Shown: piece by piece, positions 59,734 to 64,000 of the stretch
Layout of the letters: each line of letters starts with the position of its first letter
Numbering within the stretch: the stretch's first letter is position 1
DNA from: Saururus chinensis
Lineage: Eukaryota > Streptophyta > Magnoliopsida > Piperales > Saururaceae
Direction: 5' to 3'
Length of the DNA: 64,000 bases
Assembly (NCBI GenBank): GCA_035235625.1
Contig: CP141141.1
Coordinates: forward strand, 39,331,719 to 39,395,718
Made by a program: the position numbers and the translations under genes
Notes under the pieces: generated by a model
Database searches by the model: none
What the model was told of the DNA's origin: nothing
What the model saw: the letters and a program-made list of their open reading frames with translations, nothing else

Positions 59734-61813
59734 TGTGATAACCTGTGTTCTAATTACGCTTAACTCAAGATGGTTAGGGGTAATTATGTAATTTTAGGGG
59801 GTTTTAAGAGATAAAATTCCATAATTGATTAGAGCTCGAAGTAACGAGCGTAACGAATAAAAAAACACATGAATCGGAGGTCGGGAATGAAAGTTATAAC
59901 CTCGGGAAACGTGCCACATGGGCGGAACCTACTTTAAAAGTGCAAGATAACCTACCTTGTGGGGTCTAGTTTTGAAGGGCTCGTCGATGCAAGTCCATCG
60001 GTACCAAGATCGTACAACTCCAACTTCGGGATAAAAAGTTATCACAGTTTGAAGTTAGAATTGTATTTGAATGAAATAATAATAAAATATTCAAGAAAGG
60101 ACGAAATAGCTGATGTCATCAGCCGAGTCGAGCCGAGCTATGCGCGTGCTGCGCGGCGGTGCATGATCGCGGCCGTCCGCGTGATGCGGGTCCCATGCGA
60201 TTGCGCGGCTGACCATGCGACGCGCGCGGGATGCGCAGCGTGTTCGCGCTCGCCGCGCACGACGCGAAGTGGCACACGTGACGTGCGTGCCACGTGCGCC
60301 GACCTTGATTTCGGTCCATTCAGCGCTTGCTATGTGGTGCGAGCACGTGCGCGCGCATTCCATTCTCCTCTGTCCGCTCGCATGCTATTCTACTATAAAT
60401 ACATTTGTGTTCAGTATTCCGGAGGAGTTTCTGGAGTCATTCTGCGTCTGTTTTCTTTCGTTCAAAATGCGTTCTTAGCTAAATCGAGAGTGTTCTATGC
60501 AATGGAAGCGTCAATTCTTCAAGTTAGCAACCCTATATAGGGGAAACATCCCGGGCTAAGGGGAGGTTCTGTCCACCGCCTACTGGCGCGAAAAGGGTAA
60601 AATATCTCCGGGTAAGGGCAAATTCTCCCACGTTTTCTCATCTTCCGTTCTTTATTTCTTACTCATTTTAAGTCCGATTCGAGTCGTTTAAGAGGCATTC
60701 CTAGCTAATTCGAGGGTGATCAACGCAATGGAAGCATTCATTTCTCGAGTTAGCAATGCTATATAAGGGAAACGTCCCAGGGTTAAGGGGAGGTTCTGCC
60801 CACTGCCTACTGGCATGGGAAGGGAAAAGTTTCTCCAGACAAGGGGAGGTTCTGTCCGCTGCCTACGGGCGCTGTGAGGGTAAAGTGTCTCTGGGTAAGA
60901 GGAGGTTCTATCTTCCATCTACGGGCGTAGGAAGGGTAAAGTATTCTGAAGTTACAGGAGGTTCTGGCCGCAGTCTCCAGATAAGAAAGGGCGGACACTA
61001 TGAGGAAACGAGCAACTTCGAACATTGCCACTTCCAGAATTTGAGGGGAGTATGCTTTCCTGAGTTTAATATGCTTTATATGACTGCACATCTTAATTAG
61101 TATACTAATTAAGATGTATTATTTGGTATGATGTGATACATGCTGATATGTTTCTATTTAATCTACTTTGATTTATTCTGTTGTGATCTGAAATGCTCTT
61201 TGCTATGACTTGACATACTCTGATCTGATATGACCAGTATGGTCGGATAAAATCCGATATGATCTGATATGATCCAACAGGCTCTGTAGTGTGTTCTGCT
61301 CCGCTCTATGATAGAGTGGGATGTGTGTTTTGTTAGTATTCTTCTCACCTACGAGAGATATGCATTTTCTGATTTATTGGCTTCCATTTAACTCTGATGA
61401 TTGATAAGATTTTCGTTAGATTCCGAATGAATCATTTAGATATAACGTATAAGTATTTAATCGTATATGATTTTCTGATGTTTGGTAAATGTATTAGCCA
61501 TTAGGCAGAACTACGTTTGGATCCGATCGTATTGGAATAACATCAGAGATGGTATCCAATATGTATGTAGGCAACCAACGATAAAATAACGTTGGCTCGA
61601 TCCAGATTAATTATAAAATAAGGTTTGTTCTGATCTACGAACAATAGAACATTAAAGCTCCGCAGTGTGCAGATGAATGTTACGACTCTTGCACTCAGAG
61701 TCTGCAGCTCCTGGTCAGTCAGTTTTAATTTTTTTGCTTATTTTATACACTCCGATTCTGTCTTCTGATCTAACCCCTGGTCCGGATCGGGTGGTATGGG
61801 TCGGGGCGTTACA
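59734..61813 (+). mobile_element. Solo LTR, Ty3/gypsy-like, 2.08 kb
   Basis: It starts TGTGATAACCTG and ends CGGGGCGTTACA. GAGAG sits directly on both sides (59729-59733, 61814-61818), consistent with a 5-bp duplication, though the host tract is itself GAGA-rich. The termini and tandem modules resemble long LTRs of the Ty3/gypsy group. A 193-codon open frame (59959-60540) lies inside a GC-rich part and has no recognisable domain, so it is not called a gene. There is no primer site or interior, so this is a solo LTR. Confidence 0.75.
60465..60985. repeat. Duplicated promoter-like modules within the LTR
   Basis: The stretch around 60466-60560 (CAATGGAAGC..GTTAGCAACCCTATATAG) recurs about 230 bp later at 60697-60790 (CAATGGAAGC..GTTAGCAATGCTATATAA). 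Each copy has a TATA-like core and is followed by GGGGAGGTTCTG. The GGAGGTTCTG..CTACGGGCG..GGGTAAAGT unit then repeats about every 60 bp up to 60965. Confidence 0.8.
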
Positions 61814-61818
61814 GAGAG

Positions 61819-62501
61819 AGAGAAGAGGAGGGAGAGGACAAATCAATTAAATGATTTCGTTCTTCAAAATGACAAAATCATAAAAAAATTTATAAAAAGC
61901 CAAGCAGACATTAGCGCTTGCATGGCAAAAACCAACACCACTTTAGAAAATATTTTCCAAAGCAGGTTGATTTGCTAAATATTTTTTTAAATTATTATTT
62001 AAATAATTTTTCCTAACATAAAAGTGAAAATTTTCTCTTAGCTATATACATAATGACCCATTGGATGATGAGAACTTCAAACTATTGCACATAGGGATAC
62101 AAAACTCGCTTATTTTTCTGTGTTATTCTTCCTTTAAGTCCTTTTAAGTTAATTTTTTTTATTAAATTAGCTAAAGAATAAAGGGATTCTCTTGGTCTTA
62201 AGAGAATGGATACCTCAAAGAGGTTATTTTGATCTTCCCTATTTATAATTGAAATAAAGAAAATATCATGCTTAATATTGGGTGATTAGCAATATCATTG
62301 AGGCTCAACCACTAAAGGTGAGTAGTTCTTAATTTATACTTTAATTATTATTAATCTTGATTGTTTTTAAATTGACCTACTACTTATATGCATGTTCTTA
62401 CTTTAAATACATGTGAATTGATTGTGAGGGACATAAAGGTTTAATTTTTTCACATCCACATGCATAGATTACTACCAGGCTTCCGCTGTTGGCACCCAAC
62501 A
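61819..62501 (+). other. Spacer and probable LTR end of a Ty1/copia element
   Basis: The right edge is set by the primer-binding site at 62503, so sequence ending CACCCAACA at 62501 should be the end of a 5' LTR. The start of that LTR was not found; it may be truncated. Confidence 0.5.
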
Positions 62502-62502
62502 A

Positions 62503-64000
62503 TGGTATCAAAGAGCTCTAGTTCATGGATTCGGTGCTAAAAATTATCTTTTTTGCCCATTGTTGCCTCTAGGTAGGCTGGGCTATGGTTTGATTTATCT
62601 CCCTCATCATGATAGAATTTATGTTTAAATAGAATTTTTAGTTACTATCAAAAGTAGGTCTCTACCAAATTTGGGTGTGATATGATCTTGGGAAGCATAC
62701 CCAAATCCGACTCAATTTTTTTAGCATTTTCTTGGGTTCTTTATGACCTAATGGGCTGGAAATAACTTTTATTGGGTGATTTGAGATTGTAGAATTATTC
62801 TATAATTAGATTTTTTCCTAAAAGGGACTTATTTTTGTAAAAATTTGATTTCAAGAGCATTATAGTAAATTTACCATATTGGATTCAATTTTTTGAGGCT
62901 TGTCATTTACTATTCAGAAGTGTTTGCATGCCTACTCTCATGTTTATGGAGTAATTGATGCATAAAATAAATTGCTTAATTATTGTATGTAATTTTTTGT
63001 GCTTAACTAGCCTAAGGGCAGTTTAATAACTTCTCATACTTCACACTTTTGATTTCTTAACAGAGGTATACATTATCATTATCTGCAAAGTTTACTCTCT
63101 TTTATTGCTTGTTTAGCATAGTAAGTATATATATTGCTTATGATTGATTTGTGTAAATTATTGCTATAGATAACCCTATATAAGGGTAAAATAGTAACTT
63201 TACTATGTTTACACACACAGTAAGATTATTGTTGAGCGTGAATTTGCTTGCTTATGAGATTAATTAGAGTCCTACTCTTTATATTCATTTGAATTAGTGA
63301 ATAATATTATTTATTTGCTTATTTATTGCCTTATTTAAATATATAATTATAAACATATTTTCTTATTGTGTCACGACATCCCCTATGGTTACTAGTGAGT
63401 TGAGCAAAACTGAAAAGCTCAACTCCACCAACTATCTCACTTGGAGAAGGAGGATCAGACACATCATTTTCCCAATAACCTAGCCCATTTCTTGGACCAG
63501 TATGTAGACTTGCCTACAGACTCCACCACTCAGGCTTAGATAAGGGCTTTTGAAAAGTTTAAGGAGTAGGATGTCAAGGCGATGACTATCATCCTTACCT
63601 TTATAGAGCCTAACATTGAAATGTTATTTGAAAAGCATAATACTGCCAAAGAAATGATAGAGGCAGTAGCCAGGCGATATGAAGAACACGTAGAAGCTCA
63701 CATCAGAATGTTACAAACCTTTTATTAGAACAGTCGCATGAAGAAAAAAGATAATGTGCTTGAGCCCATTAACTCCATGTTCATCATTGCAAGTAATTTG
63801 GAGATTTTTGAGAACCCCATAAACGAGGGGATCCAAATTTCTACTGTTCTAAATAGCCTCCCTAAGTCTTGGGAGAGTATGGTTGTTGCATTGAATATTT
63901 CTGATAAGAAACTCACACTAGTTGACTTTACTACCAAACTTGGCTTGGAGCAGGAAAGGAGGAACTATGTGAGTGCTCTGGGTCTATCTACCAACCTTGT
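62503..64000 (+). mobile_element. Ty1/copia retrotransposon, 5' part, broken, runs off the window
   Basis: TGGTATCAAAGAGC at 62503-62516 is a primer-binding site for initiator Met tRNA, as in most plant copia elements. From about 63380 the plus strand encodes gag-like sequence of the copia gag (UBN2) family, including KLNSTNYLTWRRRI near the start and LPKSWESMVVALN near 63860. The element is broken, with several interruptions of the gag frame in this window, and its protease, integrase and reverse transcriptase regions lie beyond the edge. An old, inactive copy. Confidence 0.8.

Noticed and set aside
59959-60540. 193-codon frame in the 2.1 kb LTR
   Set aside because: GC-rich composition and position within a solo LTR; no domain recognised and a minus frame overlaps it.

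Overview
The window is nuclear DNA of a flowering plant. It has split genes with GT-AG introns, GC-rich first exons in an AT-rich background, organelle-targeting peptides, Ty3/gypsy solo LTRs, Ty1/copia remains, and Tourist, Stowaway and Mutator-like foldback elements. The GC-rich gene starts and the MITE types fit a monocot or a magnoliid, but that is inference. No tRNA, rRNA or CRISPR array was found by eye.

Layout. 1-2784: a decayed chloroplast FtsH2/FtsH8-type protease gene, split by a 1.5 kb palindromic foldback element. 2885-22189: repeat-rich DNA with a 0.87 kb solo LTR, an aspartyl aminopeptidase fragment, a 2.5 kb foldback carrying a palindromic minisatellite, a 3.7 kb solo LTR with a perfect 5-bp target duplication, and two inverted copies of a ~1.06 kb repeat. 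22190-34333 (+): a 19-exon mitochondrial pyruvate dehydrogenase E2 gene (515 aa). 36405-37250 (+): an intronless CAF1 deadenylase (281 aa). 39570-44085 (-): a six-exon chloroplast Rubisco LSMT-type SET-domain lysine methyltransferase (508 aa). 45900-46235: a cytochrome P450 remnant. 48375-58358 (-): a 13-exon GH1 beta-glucosidase (510 aa) with a 6.3 kb intron full of transposons. 59296-61813: a polypyrimidine/polypurine tract with a 2.1 kb solo LTR in it. 62503-64000: the start of a broken Ty1/copia element that runs off the window.

The four intact genes serve unrelated roles (pyruvate oxidation in mitochondria, mRNA deadenylation, methylation of chloroplast proteins, glucoside hydrolysis), and nothing suggests a gene cluster. 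The exon models are mine. Each keeps frame across every junction and gives a protein of the length expected for its family.

No wholly new system was found. The most notable points are: an E2 protein whose expected active-site histidine is glycine; a foldback whose ends directly abut FtsH coding sequence; a Tourist MITE with its empty site preserved in a neighbouring tandem copy; a Stowaway MITE whose target duplication is part of a splice donor; and a foldback with a satellite of self-complementary units.
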